Below are positions 23,580-35,510 of a stretch of DNA of 64,000 bases, in pieces. Every line of letters starts with the position of its first letter. The first letter of the stretch is position 1. The translations under genes and the position numbers were made by a program. A model generated the notes under the pieces. The model ran no database searches, had not been told where the DNA came from, and worked only from the letters and a program-made list of their open reading frames with translations. Source of the DNA: Cynocephalus volans. Lineage: Eukaryota > Chordata > Mammalia > Dermoptera > Cynocephalidae. Location of the stretch: contig NC_084469.1 of the NCBI RefSeq assembly GCF_027409185.1, positions 30,742,293 to 30,806,292 of the forward strand, written 5' to 3'.

Positions 23580-24211
23580 CTACTGAGTTAAAGTATTTAA
23601 AGTATTTACACATTTTTGTAGTAGTTGCCCTAAAGTTTGCAAGAAACATTTACAACTAATTGAAGTCCACTTTCAAGTAACATTATACCATTTCACAGGT
23701 TGTGCACATACCTCATAACAGAGTACTCCCAATTCTACCACCATATTGTTGCTATTATTATTTTGAAAAAATCGACATCTATTCAATCAGTCAAAAATAA
23801 GAAAAATAAAATATTTTATTTTACTTTCATGTGCTCCTTCTTAAATGCTTTTCCTTTTTTTATATAGATCTAAGTTTCTGTCTTACATCATTTTCTTCCT
23901 CTCTGAAGAGTATCTTTTAACATTTCTTGCATTTCTTGCAGGTCTACTAGCAACAAATCCTTCCAGTTTTTGTTTGTCTGAGAAAGTCTTTATTTCTCCT
24001 TCACTTTTAAATTCACTATATACAGACTTCTAGTTCTGGAGGTCTTTTTCTTTAAGTACTTTACATATTTTACTCTCATCTTCCTTGCATGACTCAGATG
24101 AGAAGTCTGATATTATTCTTATTGTGTTCCTCTGTAGGGAAGATGGGTATTTTCCTCTGGCTTCTTTCAAGATTCTCCTTCTGTGTTTCACTTTCTGCCA
24201 TTTGAATATGA
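23580..24211 (-). mobile_element. HAL1/old L1 ORF1-region fragment
   Basis: Antisense text such as tttttgtttgtctgagaaag and 'atgagaagtctgatattatt' then 'aagattctccttctgtg' follows the order of the L1 ORF1 3' half as seen at 10560-10760. It is much more diverged. It stops abruptly where the 24219 L1 begins. Confidence 0.6.
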
Positions 24212-24218
24212 TATTCCT

Positions 24219-24646
24219 GCCCAGCCAAGTGCACATGGAGCAGGGAGACATCCAGCAGGGGAGGCGGAAGCACCACAGAGACCACAACCCCGGTGGTGCC
24301 AGCCTGCGACCCAGCAGGAAGGCCTCACATCTGCCACCCAACTCCATCCCTGGCCCACCCGAGCATGCGTGGAGCAGGGAGATGTCCAGTAGGGAATGCA
24401 AAAGCACCACAGTGACCACACACCCTGTGGTGCCGGCACACAACCCAGCAGCCAAGCCAAGAGTACATGGAGCAGGGAGACGTCCAGCAGGGGAGGTAGA
24501 AGCACCACAGTGACCACACACCCTGCAGTGCCAGAACACAACCCAGCAGCCCAGCCTAGTGCACGTGGAGCAGGGAGACATCCAGCAGGGGAGGCAGAAG
24601 CAGCACAGAGACAACACACCCTGTGGTGCCAGCCTGCGGCGCAGCA
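24219..24646 (+). promoter_or_regulatory. L1 5'UTR of four tandem monomers (98 bp unit)
   Basis: Units: 24219-24316 (98 bp), 24317-24450 (134 bp, with about 36 extra bases), 24451-24548 (98) and 24549-24646 (98). Each holds catggagcagggagacatcc-like and 'cagcaggggaggcagaag' sequence and ends in cagca. In rodents such L1 monomers carry promoter activity; here that is an inference. GC content is far above the flanks. Confidence 0.88.
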
Positions 24647-24701
24647 GCATCCTAGCCAGACAATTGTGTCAAACCAGTAGACTGTGACACCCCCTGCCAC
24701 A

Positions 24702-25572
24702 ATGACTAAACATCAAAGGAAAGATACCAGAAATATGAAAAATCAAGAATGTACACCACCAAAGGGTAATAACTCTCAAGCTCTAGATCCTATAGAACAA
24801 GAAGCCCTTGAAACGTCTGACAAGGAATTTCGAGTGATAATTCTAAGGAAACTGAATGACATACAAGAAAACTCAGCTAGACAACTTGAGGAAATGAGGA
24901 AAAGTATACAGGACCTGAAAGAAGAAATGTACAAGGAAATTAATGCCCTGAAAAAGAATGTAGCAGAGCTTGCCGAGCTGAAGAATTCATTCAATGAAAT
25001 AAAAAACACAACAGAGAGCTTAGCCAGCAGGCTTACAGAAGTACAAGAGAGAACGTCTGACCTTGAAGATGGGCTGTTTGAAATAACACAGGCAGACAAA
25101 AAAAAAAAAAAAAGAAAAAAGAATTAAAAGCATTGAAGAAAATCTGAGAGAGATATCAGACAACCTTAAGGGCTCAAATATCCGAGTCATGGGTATTCCA
25201 GAGGGGGAGGAAAAAGGAGATTGCATTGAAAACATATTCGCGAACATAGTGGCTGAAAACTTCCCAGTTATTGGAAAAGACACAGATCTTCAGATTCAGG
25301 AAGCTCAAAGATCCCCAAACGTATTCAACCCAAAAAGGTCTTCTCCAAGACATGTTATAGTCAAATTGGCAAAACTCAAAGACAAAGAGAGAATCTTAAA
25401 AGCTGCAAGAGAGAAGTGTCAAATCACCCATAATGGAGCCCCAATCAGACTAACATCAGACTTTTCATCACAAGCCCTAAAAGCTAGAGGGGAATGGGAT
25501 GATATATTCAAAGTACTAAAAGACAGAGATTGCCAGCCAAGAATAATCTACCCTGCAAGGCTATCCTTCTGA
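24702..25572 (+). pseudogene. L1 ORF1, frameshifted in a poly-A tract
   Basis: The start is ATG at 24702 (MTKHQRKDTRNMKNQECTPP). The Met six codons earlier lies in the 5'UTR and is not conserved in the other copy. A coiled coil follows (about 24830-25080; QDLKEEMYKEINALKKNVAE). At an A16 run (25098-25113) the frame ends in DKKKKKRKKN and stop. A second frame resumes with R-I-K-S-I-E-E-N-L-R-E and carries the RRM-like and C-terminal domains to 25572 (RSSPRHVIVKLAKLKDKERI). A one- or two-base slip in the homopolymer explains the break. Confidence 0.87.
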
Positions 25573-25882
25573 AATGAAGGGAAAATAGTATATTTCTCAG
25601 ACAAACAATAACTGAGGGAGTTCACTACCACATGACCGGCCTAACAAGAAATTCTTAATGGAGTACTGGGTTTGGTACTTGAAAAACAACTACCACTGCC
25701 ATAAAAACCTAAGAAAAATCACAACCCACTAGTATAATAAAAATGGCAACCATGAAGAGAAAATAAACAAACCAAAAAAAGTCCATCTACAACCCAAGGA
25801 ACCAACAAATACAGAAAACAAACAGTAAATCAGAAAGAAAGGAACAAAACACACTTAAGACATCCAAACAAAAATCAATAAA

Positions 25883-28800
25883 ATGCTAGGATTAAATCAA
25901 CACTTTTCAATAAGAACTCTCAATGTACAAGGCTTAAATTACCCAATCAAAAGACACAGACTGGCTGACTGGATAAAAACGGGGGACCCAACTATATGCT
26001 ACCTTCAAGAGACCCACCTGACATATAAAGTCTCACATAGACTAAGAGTGAAAGGATGGAGAAAGATTGACAATGCAAACAGAAATGAAAAACCAGCTGG
26101 AGTAGCCATTCTTATGTCTGATAAAATAGAATGTAAACAAAAACCATAAAAAGAGATAATGAGGGCCACGACATAATGATAAAAGGAATGATCCATCAAG
26201 AAGACATAACAGTCATAAATATATACACAACCAATGTTGGAGCAGCCAGATTTATAAAGCAAACTCTATTAGACCTGAAGAAGGAAATAGACACTAATAC
26301 CATAATAGCAGGGGACCTGAACACCCCACTGTCAATATTGGACAGATCATCTAGGCAAAGAATCAGCAGAGAAACACAAGATCTAAACAACACACTAGAC
26401 CAGTTGGACTTGGCAGATATCTACAGAACATTCCATCCAACAACCTCAGAATATTCATTCTTCTCATCAGCACATGGATTATTTTCCAAGATAAATCACA
26501 TGTTAGGTCACAAAACGAGTCTCAAAAAATTCAAAAAAATTGGAATTATTCCTTGTATTTTTTCAGATCAAATGGATTAAATTAGAAATCAAAAACAAAC
26601 GAAATTCTGGAAACTATACAAACACATGGAAATTAAACAGCATTCTACTTAATGACATATGGGTCCAAGAAGAAATCAAGCAGGAAATCAAAAAATGTAT
26701 TGAAACTAATGAAAACAATGATACATCATACCAAAACCTGTGGGATACTGCAAAAGCAATTCTAAAGGGGAAATTTATCGCATTAAATGCTTACTTCAGA
26801 AGAATGGAAAAATGGCAAGTGAACTACCTAATACTTCACCTAAAAGAACTAGAAAAACAAGAACAATCCAAACCTAAAGTTAGCAGACGGAAAGAAATCA
26901 TTAAGATCAGAGCAGAACTTAATGAAATTGAAACCAAGAAAATGATACAAAAGATCAATGAATCAAAAAGTTGGTTTTTTGAAAAGATAAATAAAATTGA
27001 CAAGCCATTAGTACAGCTAACTAAAAAAAGGAGATCCAAATAACAAAAATTAGAAATGAAAAAGATGACATTACAACTGATACTTCTGAAATACAATGAA
27101 TCATTAGAGATTACTATAAACAACTATATGCCAACAAATTTGAAAATCTGGAGGAAATGGATAAATTTGTGGACACACACCAACTACCAAAACTGAGCCA
27201 AGAAGATGTAGAAAATCTGAACAGACAAATAACAACAAAAGAGATTGAAGCTGTTATCAGAAGGCTCCCAACAAAGAAAAGTCCAGGACCATATGGATTC
27301 ACAGCAGAATTCTACCAAACATTCAAAGAGGAATTGACACCAATTCTCTACAAACTATTCCAAAAGATTGAAACAGAGGCAATTCTCCCAAACTTATTCT
27401 ATGAAGCAAACATCATCCTGATACTAAAACCAGTTAAAGATACAACTAAAAAAGAAAACTACAGGCCAATATCCTTGATGAATATTGATGCAAAAATCCT
27501 CAATAAAATACTAGCTAACAGAATACAGCAACACATACGTAAAATTATTCACCACGATCAAGTGGGATTCGTCCCAGGGATGCAAGGTTGGTTCAACATA
27601 CGCAAATCAATAAATGTGAGACACCATATTAATAAAATCAAACACAAGGACCATATGATCATCTCTATAGATGCTGAAAAAGCATTTGATAAAATTCAAC
27701 ATTCATTCATGACAAAGACCCTCTATAAGATAGGTATAGATGGAAAGTATCTCAACATAATTAAAGCCATATATGCCAAACCCACTGCCAATATCATCCT
27801 GAATGGGGAAAAGCTGAAAGCTTTTCCTTTAAGAACAGGAACTAGACAAGGATGCCCACTCTCACCACTGCTATTCAACATAGTGTTGGAAGTACTAACC
27901 AGAGCAATCAGAGAAGAGAAGGAAATAAAGGGCATCCAGATTGGAAAAGATGAAGTCAAACTGTCTCTCTTTGCAGATGACATGATCCTATATATCGAAC
28001 AGCCTAAAGCCTCTACAAAAAAGCTCTTGGAGTTGATAAATGATTTTAGCAAAGTACCCAGATACAAACTCAACACAGAAAAATCAGTAGCATTTCTATT
28101 CTCCAATAGTGAACATGCAGAAAGAGAAATCAAGAAAGCTTGCCCATTTACAATAGCCACCAAAAAAAATAGAATACTTAGGAATTGAGTTAACCAAGGA
28201 TGTGAAAAATCTCTATAACGAGAACTACAAACCACTTCTGAGAGAAATTAGAGAAGATACAAGAAGATGGAAAGATATCCCATGCTCCTGGATTGGAAGA
28301 ATCAACATTGTGAAAATGTCCATACTAGCCAAGGTGATATACAGATTCAATGCAATCCCCATCAAAATTCCAAAGACATTTTTCTCAGAATTGGAAAAAG
28401 CTATCCAGACATTTGTATGGAATAACAAAAGACCACGTGTAGCCAAAGCAATGCTGAGCCCAAATAATAAAACTGGAGGCATAACACTACCTGACTTTAA
28501 ACTATACTACAAAGCTATAATAACCAAAAGAAGCACAGTACTGGCAAAAAAACAGACACACCGATCAATGGAATAGAATAGAGAATCCAGAAATCAACCC
28601 ACAGGGCCGGCCCGTGGCTCACTCGGGAGAGTGCGGTGCTGATAACACCAAGGCCCCGGGTTCGGATCCCATATACGGATGGCCGGTTAGCTCACTGGCT
28701 GAGCGTGGTGCTGACAGAAATCAACCCACACACTTACGGCCATCTGATCTTTGACAATGGCACCAAGCCTATTCACTGGGAAAGGGACTGCCTCTTCAAC

Positions 28801-29829
28801 AAATGGTGCTGGGATAACTGGATATCCATATGCAGGAGAATGAAACTAAACCCATACCTCTCACCATATACTAAAATCAACTCACAATGGATTAAGGATT
28901 TAAATATACACCCTGAAACAATAAAACTTCTTAAAGAAAACATAGGAGAAACACTTCAGGAAATAGGACTGGACACAGACTTCATGAATATGACCCCAAA
29001 AGCATGGGCAACCAAAGGAAAAATAAACAAATGGGATTATATCAAACTAAAAAGCTTCTGCACAGCAAAAGAAACAATTAACAGAGTTAAAAGACAACCA
29101 ACAGAGTGGGAGAAAATACTTGCAAAATATACATCTGACAAAGGATTAATACCCAGAATATACAAGGAACTCCCAACAACTTTACAAGAAAAAACAAGCA
29201 ACCCAATTAAAAAATGGGCAATAGAGCTGAGTAGGCATTTCTCAAAGGAAGATATACAAATGGCCAACAGACATATGAAAAAATGCTCAACATCACTTAG
29301 CATCCGGGAAATGCAAATCAAAACCACACTGAGATACCATCTCACCCCAGTTAGGATGGCTAAAATCCAAAAGACTCTGAACAATAAATGCTGGTGAGGT
29401 TGCGGAGAAAAAGGAACTCTCATACATTGTTGGTGGGACTGCAAAATGGTGCAGCCTCTATGGAAAATGGTATGGAGGTTCCTCAAACAATTGCCAATAG
29501 ATCTACCATATGACCCAGCTATCCCACTGCTGGGAATATACCCGGAGGAATGGAAATCATCAAGTCGAAGGTATACCTGTTCCACAGTGTTCATTGCAGC
29601 ACTCTTTACAATAGCCAAGAGTTGGAACCAGCCCAAATGTCCATCATCGGATGAGTGGATACGGAAAATGTGGTACATCTACACAATGGAATACTACTCA
29701 GCTATGAAAACGAATGAAATACTGCCATTTGCAATGACATGGATGGACCTTCAGAGAATTGTAGTAAGTGAAACAAGTCAGGCACAGAAAGAGAAATACC
29801 ACATGTTCTCACTTATTGGTGGGAGCTAA
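25883..29829 (+). pseudogene. L1 ORF2 with frameshifts and a SINE insertion
   Basis: MLGLNQHFSIRTLNVQGLNY opens the endonuclease. Further blocks are 26176-26580 (IIAGDLNTPLSILDRSS, a late endonuclease motif), 26540-27043, 27157-28188 ([13 protein letters not shown]), 28202-28576, 28735-29397 after the SINE, and 29446-29829 (C-terminus). The reader crosses frames near 26150, 27043, 28188 and 29396, and the SINE breaks 28604-28714. L1 ORF2p normally nicks and reverse-transcribes in cis; this copy cannot. Confidence 0.88.
28604..28714 (+). mobile_element. tRNA-Ile-derived SINE without A-tail, inside L1 ORF2
   Basis: A perfect 16-bp duplication cagaaatcaacccaca (28588-28603 and 28715-28730). The body starts gggccggcccgtggctcact, includes gctgataacaccaaggcc and ggttcggatccc, then enters a second unit (ggccggttagctcactggct) and stops at gagcgtggtgctga, without a poly(A) tail. 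Confidence 0.93.
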
Positions 29830-29843
29830 AAATTAATATATAA

Positions 29844-29846
<3 letters not shown>

Positions 29847-29910
<64 letters not shown>
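29847..29910. repeat. (CA)n followed by a long A run in L1 3'UTR
   Basis: About 14 CA units run into about 30 A residues, then ccagggtgggg. The A run is absent from the homologous copy at 7192, so it is a private expansion. Confidence 0.9.
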
Positions 29911-29911
<1 letters not shown>

Positions 29912-30085
29912 AGGGTGGGGAAGAAGATATAACAACCACAATTACTTGAAGTTGATACGACAAGCAAACAGAAAGGACATTGTTGGGGGGAACGGGGGGA
30001 AGGAGAAGGGAGGGAGGTTTTGGTGATGGGGAGCAATAATCAGCCACAATGTATATCGACAAAATAAAATTTAAATAAATAAATA

Positions 30086-30298
30086 AATAAATAAATTCAC
30101 ACACACACCAAAAAAAAAAAAAACGGGGGGGGCGTGGGAAGAAGACATAACAACTACAATTCCTTGAAATTGATATGACAAGCAAACATAAAGGACATTG
30201 TTGGGTGGGAGGGAGGAGAGTGAGGAGGGAGGGAGGTTTCGGTAATGGGCCACAATAATCAACCACATTGTATATCGACAAAATAAAATTTAAAAAAA
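30086..30298 (+). mobile_element. Second L1 3'UTR copy
   Basis: It restarts aaattcacacacacacc, then a G-rich tract (ggggggggcgtgggaagaag), caactacaattccttgaaat, a purine-rich run and the tail tatatcgacaaaataaaatt. It differs from the first 3'UTR at many positions, so it is not a recent exact duplication. Confidence 0.85.
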
Positions 30299-30420
30299 AG
30301 AACTTTCACAATTGAGTGTGTAATTCTCCAAATTGAGGAAGTGGTCAACTTTTGTTTCTATGATTGTTTTGACTGTTAAATAAATCAATCATTTAAAGGG
30401 AAAAAAAAAAGAAATAATAT
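30299..30420. other. Short unassigned spacer between two L1s
   Basis: About 120 bp, A/T-rich, ending in an A-rich run before the next L1 5'UTR. Not recognised. Confidence 0.4.
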
Positions 30421-31424
30421 CAGGGGAGAGAGAATCAAGATGGTGGAATAGATGTCCCCAGAGTCACTCTCTCCCACAGTTGACCAATTTACAACTATTT
30501 AAAAAAGCAATGACTGCCAAGCTGGGGATGCTAGAGCTCAGGGGAAGAGGAGGAGAGACATATGGAGTTTGTGAAGGTTGGAGAAGCTGTGTGATAAGAG
30601 AAAGAAGGGACTGTTCCAACCACTGTGAGCCCTGACCATTTTGAGCCCCAGCCATTTCAAGGCTGGTCCTGGAGAGCACAAGGAGCAAGAGCTGGCAAAA
30701 ACCACAACTGTGCCCTTTGTGTGAAGTTGCTTGGAGACTGCAGGGGAGAGGAGGGCCTTGGTGGACCCCGGATCAGCAAGGCCACTGAAGGGGTTCCCAT
30801 GGATATACACAGGAGTGAGAGGCCACAGACAACTGCAAAAAGGAGCCACTCAAAGGCCAGTGAGTCCTCACAAGGGGACAGTGCACAGATCTCCCCATGG
30901 CAAGTGTTTGGAATGCAGAGGGGTGGGGGAGTCAAGCCAATCAGGAGAACATTGGGGCACAGCATAGACAGCTGATCTTCCTCCGATCAGCACAGGCATA
31001 CTCAGTGGAGACTGGTCAGGAGTATAGATCTGCAGAGGGTGCAGTATGCTGAAAAGACTCAGGCCCTGATCAAAGTTTCCACACAACCTAGGTGTATCAG
31101 GCTTCACAAGATCTGGAAGGACTTAAAAGATCAACAATTAAAACCTGAGCTGCACAAAAAGCCTTCCCCAGGGAATCAGCAGTAAAGCAGCAATTTAGCT
31201 CCACTGCAGGACTCAACCAATGGTCCCCACAGGAAGTTCTCTAATTTTAGAAAGAAAGGACAACAAATTAGTTCCAGTGCATAGTTCAAGTGTTGGGGGT
31301 AGCTAATAATCCAACACAGAAGTGAAAGAAAACACAAAATACCTACAGATCAGAGATAAATATCTGATATTAACTCATAAAGGTTTAATACCACCAAGGA
31401 ACACCTATAAAACCTACAAGAGCT

Positions 31425-32170
31425 GGAAGTTCCCCAGGCAACAGAGCTGGGGCGAGGGGAGCCCAAGAGCCTCATCCATGCCCCACTGATATGCATCCAG
31501 CCAGGCAATGACCACACTGCCAACAGAAGCTCTCCAGGCCCCTGAACCATTAAGGCATAAGGGCCTCAGTTATACCACCACCCAAATGTCTGCATTCAGC
31601 CCAGAGACAACCACACAGCTTCCGGAAACCCCTCAGACCCCAAACCAGTGGTGTTACCGAAGACCTAAGCCATGCCCCCCTGACATCTGCATCTAACCTC
31701 ATGATAACCACCCTGCCACTAGAAGCCCCTTGGGCTCCCAATCCTGGGGGTGGGGGTCAAGGGCACCAGTCATGCACCTCAATGTCTGAATCCAGCACAG
31801 CAATAATTGTGCCACTGCCAGAAGCCCCCTGTATCCCTGAGCAGGGGTGGGGGGAGCAGAGGGCCTCAATCACGGCCCCGCAAAGTCCATATCCAGCCTA
31901 GTGACAACCTACCACTGCTGGAAGACCCCACGCTCCCAAGCCAGGTTGGGGGGGGCCAAGGGCTCCAGCCATAACCCCTGACATCCACATAATAATCAGT
32001 GACAACCATGCCACCACTGGATGCCCCATGGGCCCCAAGCCAGGGTGGGGGTGCTGAGTGCCTCAGCCATGGATCCCTGATGTCTGCATCCAGCTTCATG
32101 ATGACTGTGCCACTGCTGGAAGATCTCTGAGCTCCTGAACTGGGATGGGAGAGGGCCTAAGGCCTCAGCC
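31425..32170 (+). repeat. Tandem ~100-bp monomers in an L1 5'UTR (about 7 copies)
   Basis: The marker 'ctgacatctgcatcca...gtgacaacc' recurs near 31478, 31567, 31671, 31772, 31872, 31970 and 32067. The spacing settles at 97-104 bp, with gccactgctggaag and ccaagccagggtgggg also repeating. It is unrelated in sequence to the 98-bp monomers of the 24219 L1. Confidence 0.8.
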
Positions 32171-32542
32171 AGTGCCAGAGGGACTGGCCCACAGCCCCAG
32201 CAGGTGCCAAGGTGAGCACTGTCCCACATGCCTTTGGGGGCACAGACTCCAGCCCCAGAAAGCCCTGCTCACTGCTGGAACAGGAGCCAAAGTGGTGCAT
32301 GACAGCCACCACCACATCTACTCTCACCATGAGGATAATTCATGACAACAGTAGCCACCATTCTACAGGCAGCCTGCCACACACTCAACTACATTTATAC
32401 AAAAAGAGTCACCAGTGAAGCCTGCAAGTAGAGGAGGAAATCTTTATCCTCATAGCCAACCCCAGAGTAATAGAAGCAAGTGCTCTACTGGATGACCAAA
32501 CATCAATGAAAAAATATTTGAACTACAAACAAACAAGAAGAT

Positions 32543-33275
32543 ATGACACCACCAAAGGAGTACAGTAATGCTCAAATACCAGACCCCATAGAAAAGGAAA
32601 CACTTGAAATGTCTGAAAAGGAATTCCTAGCAGTGATCTTAAGAAAACTCAAAGAGATAAGAAAAGACTCAATTAGAGAACACAATGCAACAAGAAAAAA
32701 TATCCAGGATATGAAGGAGAAAATTTACAAAGAGATTAATACATTTAAAAAGAATGTAGAGGAATGCCTAGAAATGAAGGATTCACTCAATGAGATAAAA
32801 AAAAATAAATAAATAAATAAAAAAAATTTTAAAAACCCACAAGAGAGCTTGAGTAGCAGGCTGGAGCAAGCAGAAGAAAGAATTTCAGATCGCAAAGATG
32901 GTCTTTTTGAAATAACCCAGGTGGACAAAAAAAAAGGAAAAAAGAATTTAAAATAATGAAGAAAATCTAAGAGACCTAGGAGACAACCTCAAGCACTCAA
33001 ACATCTGAATCATGAATATTCCAGAAGTGCAGGAGAAAGGAAAAAATATTGAAAACCTAAACAAGGAAATAATAACAGAAAACTCCCCAGGCATAGGGAG
33101 AAATGCAGACCTTCAGATCCAGGGAGCCCAAAGATCCCCAAACAGATTCAATCCAAAAAGATCCTCTCCAAGAAACATTGTAATTAAATTTGCAAATCTC
33201 AAAGACAAAGAAAGAATTCTAAAAGCAGCAAGAGAAAAGTGTCAAGTCACCTATAAGGGAGCCCCATCAGATTAA
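32543..33275 (+). pseudogene. L1 ORF1 remnant
   Basis: MTPPKEYSNAQIPDPIEKET begins the block, followed by a coiled coil (QDMKEKIYKEINTFKKNVEE). The frame breaks at an A-rich insertion (about 32800-32835) and at an A9 run (32927-32935) equivalent to the homopolymers in the other ORF1s. The RRM/C-terminal part resumes at 33012-33275. Confidence 0.8.
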
Positions 33276-33689
33276 CAGCAAACTTCTCAACTGAAACCCT
33301 ATAGTACAGAAGAAAATGGGATGATATATTCAAAATACTAAAAGAAAAAAATTGCCAGCCATGAATTCTATACCAAGCAAGGCTCTCCTTCAGAAATAAG
33401 GGAGAAAAAGTTTATTTCCCAGGCAAAGAAAAATTACGGGATTTCACCACCACATGACCAAACCTTTAAGAAATTCTTAAAAGAGTCCTATATCTGGAAT
33501 CTGAATAAAGATAATCACTATCACAGATACATGAGAAAGAGCAAAACCTACTGTTAAAACAAAAATGCAAACAAGAAAGAAAAAGAAGATAAATCATGCC
33601 ACCTCAAATTTCCAACTAACATTGAACACAAGAAATAAAAGGGGAAGAAATGAAGAGATTTAAAACTTCTAAACAAAAAGCTATAAAAT

Positions 33690-35062
33690 GACAAGAGTAA
33701 AACAATAGCTGTCAATAACAATCCTAAATGTAAATGGTTTAAACACCCCATTCAAAAGACACAGAACGACTGATTGGATTAAAAAGCTAGACCCAAGTAT
33801 ATGCTGTCTTCAAGAGAGTCACCTCATCTGTAAAGACACACACATTAAAAATGAAGGGATGGAAAGAGATATATCATCCAAATGGAAACCAGGAGTAGCC
33901 ATTATTATATCGGATAAAATAGACTTTAAGCCAAAAATCATAAAAAGAAACAAAGAAGGCCATTATATAATGATAAAGGGATCTACCCAGCTAGAAGACA
34001 TAACAATCATAAATATTTATGCACCCAGCACTGGAGCACCCAAATATATAAAGCAAATACTCTCAGACCAAAGAAAGAAATAAACCCTAATGTGATAATA
34101 GTGGGTGACCTGAACACTCCCCTCTCTCAGCATGGGATAAATCTTTCCGACAACAAATCTACAAAGAGACACAGGATCTAAACTACACCTTAGACCAACT
34201 GGACCTGGCAGATATCTACAGACCATTTCAGCCAACAACTACAGAATATTCTCATCAGTACATGGAACATTTCCCAGGATAGACCACATGTTTGGTCACA
34301 AATCTAGTCTCAGCAAATTTTTTTTAAAAAAGAAATCATTCCAAGTATCTTTTTAGACTGCAAAGGACTAAACCTGAAAGTCAATAACAAACAAAACTCT
34401 GGAAACTATACAAATGCGTGGAAACTAACCAATAGGCTTCTGAATGATTTATGGGTCCAAGAAGAAATTAAACAGGTAATCTAAAAATTATTGGAACTAA
34501 TGGAAAAAGATATATCATACCAAAATCTGTGGGATACTACAAAAGCCACTGGAAGCCCTTGGGGCCCCAGTACTAAGAGGAAAGTTTATTGCAATAAACA
34601 CTTACATCAAAAGAATAGAAAGTCTGCAAATAAACAACCTAACAATACACCTAAAGGAACTGGAGAAACAACAACAATCCAATCATAAAAGTATTAGATA
34701 GAAGGAAATAATTAAGATCAAGGCATAACTGTTGAAATATAGACCCAAAAACTGATACAAAAGATCAATGAAACAAAAAGTTGATTTTTCAAGAATATAA
34801 ATAAAATAGACAAACCATTAGCTAGATTAATAAGAAGAGAAAAGACCCAAATAACAAAAACCAGAAATGAAAGGGAGACATTACAACCAATACTATAGAA
34901 ATATGAAGAATCATTAGAGATTATAAACAACTGTATGCCAACAAATATGAAAACCTGGAGGAAATGGATACATTTCTGGACATGTACAAACTACCCAGAC
35001 TGAACCAAGAAGAAATAGAAAACCTGATCATACCAATAATTAGCAATGAGATTAAGGAGGTC
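33690..35062 (+). pseudogene. L1 ORF2 5' half, decayed
   Basis: Endonuclease-region sequence including IIKRNKEGHYIMIKGSTQLE then DITIINIYAPSTGAPKYIKQ (about 33940-34080), followed by fragments in several frames and the linker region up to the deletion junction near 35062. The RT active site is absent. Confidence 0.78.
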
Positions 35063-35510
35063 ATTATGTTAGGTGAAATAAGCCAGGCACAGAAAGACAA
35101 ATCCCATATGATCTCACTCATAAGTGGAATCTAAAAAAGCTGATCTCATAGAAGTAGAGAGTAGAATGGAGGACACCAGAGGCTGGAGTGGATGGCACAT
35201 GGGGGCTGGTGTGGGAAGATGTTGGTCAAAGTATACATATGTACAGTTAGACAGGAGGAAGAAGTTCAAGGTATCTATTGTACAGCATGGTGACTATAGT
35301 TAATAAGGATATATTACATTCTTAAAAATGTTGAGAGCGAATGTTAAATGTTATCCCCACAAAAATAATAACTATGTGAGCTATTGCATTTCTTAATTAG
35401 CCAGATTAGACCATTCCACAATGTAGATATACTTCAAAACATCATGTTGTACATGATAAATGCATACAATTTTATATGTAATTTTAAAAAATAAATTTGA
35501 AACAATAAAC

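Larger units (their letters stand above)
24219..30298 (+). mobile_element. Full-length L1 with doubled 3'UTR, plus strand
   Basis: Order: 5'UTR of four tandem monomers (24219-24646), ORF1 (24702 to about 25575), a spacer of about 300 bp, ORF2 (25883-29829), (CA)n plus A-rich run, a G-rich 3'UTR and an (AAAT)n tail to about 30085. A second, diverged copy of the 3'UTR follows (about 30086-30298) with its own tail. A SINE sits in ORF2. Both ORFs are frameshifted, so it is not autonomous. No target duplication could be found around 24219/30298. Confidence 0.9.
30421..35510 (+). mobile_element. Older L1 with intact 5' end and internally deleted ORF2
   Basis: The 5' end reads aggggagagagaatcaagat then ggtggaatag, a typical L1 start. 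The 5'UTR extends to about 32500 and includes about seven ~100-bp monomers. ORF1 remnants lie at 32543-33275 and ORF2 endonuclease at about 33690-34350. Near 35060 the text jumps from early RT sequence (caatgagattaaggaggtca) straight to 3'-terminal sequence (ttaggtgaaataagccaggc), so most of ORF2 is missing. The 3'UTR is the older type without CA repeat. Confidence 0.88.

Noticed and set aside
24030-24700. Overlapping minus-strand frames of up to 206 residues
   Set aside because: They arise from the GC-rich tandem monomers of an L1 5'UTR, which stay open in several frames by repetition.
26176-27043. Open frames with endonuclease or reverse-transcriptase similarity as host genes
   Set aside because: All belong to L1 ORF2 in a recognisable L1 with tail and 3'UTR; the same applies to 4263-7155 and 7389-10285.
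28604-28714. tRNA-Ile gene
   Set aside because: The tRNA-like sequence is dimeric, mutated in the arms, lacks a proper anticodon stem, and is flanked by target duplications. It is a SINE.
29847-29910. (CA)n and A run as a regulatory Z-DNA element
   Set aside because: It is part of an L1 3'UTR and occurs at the same place in sister copies. No independent function can be supported from sequence.
31425-32170. CRISPR-like periodicity of about 100 bp
   Set aside because: The units are diverged tandem repeats with no short identical repeats or unique spacers, in a mammalian L1 5'UTR.
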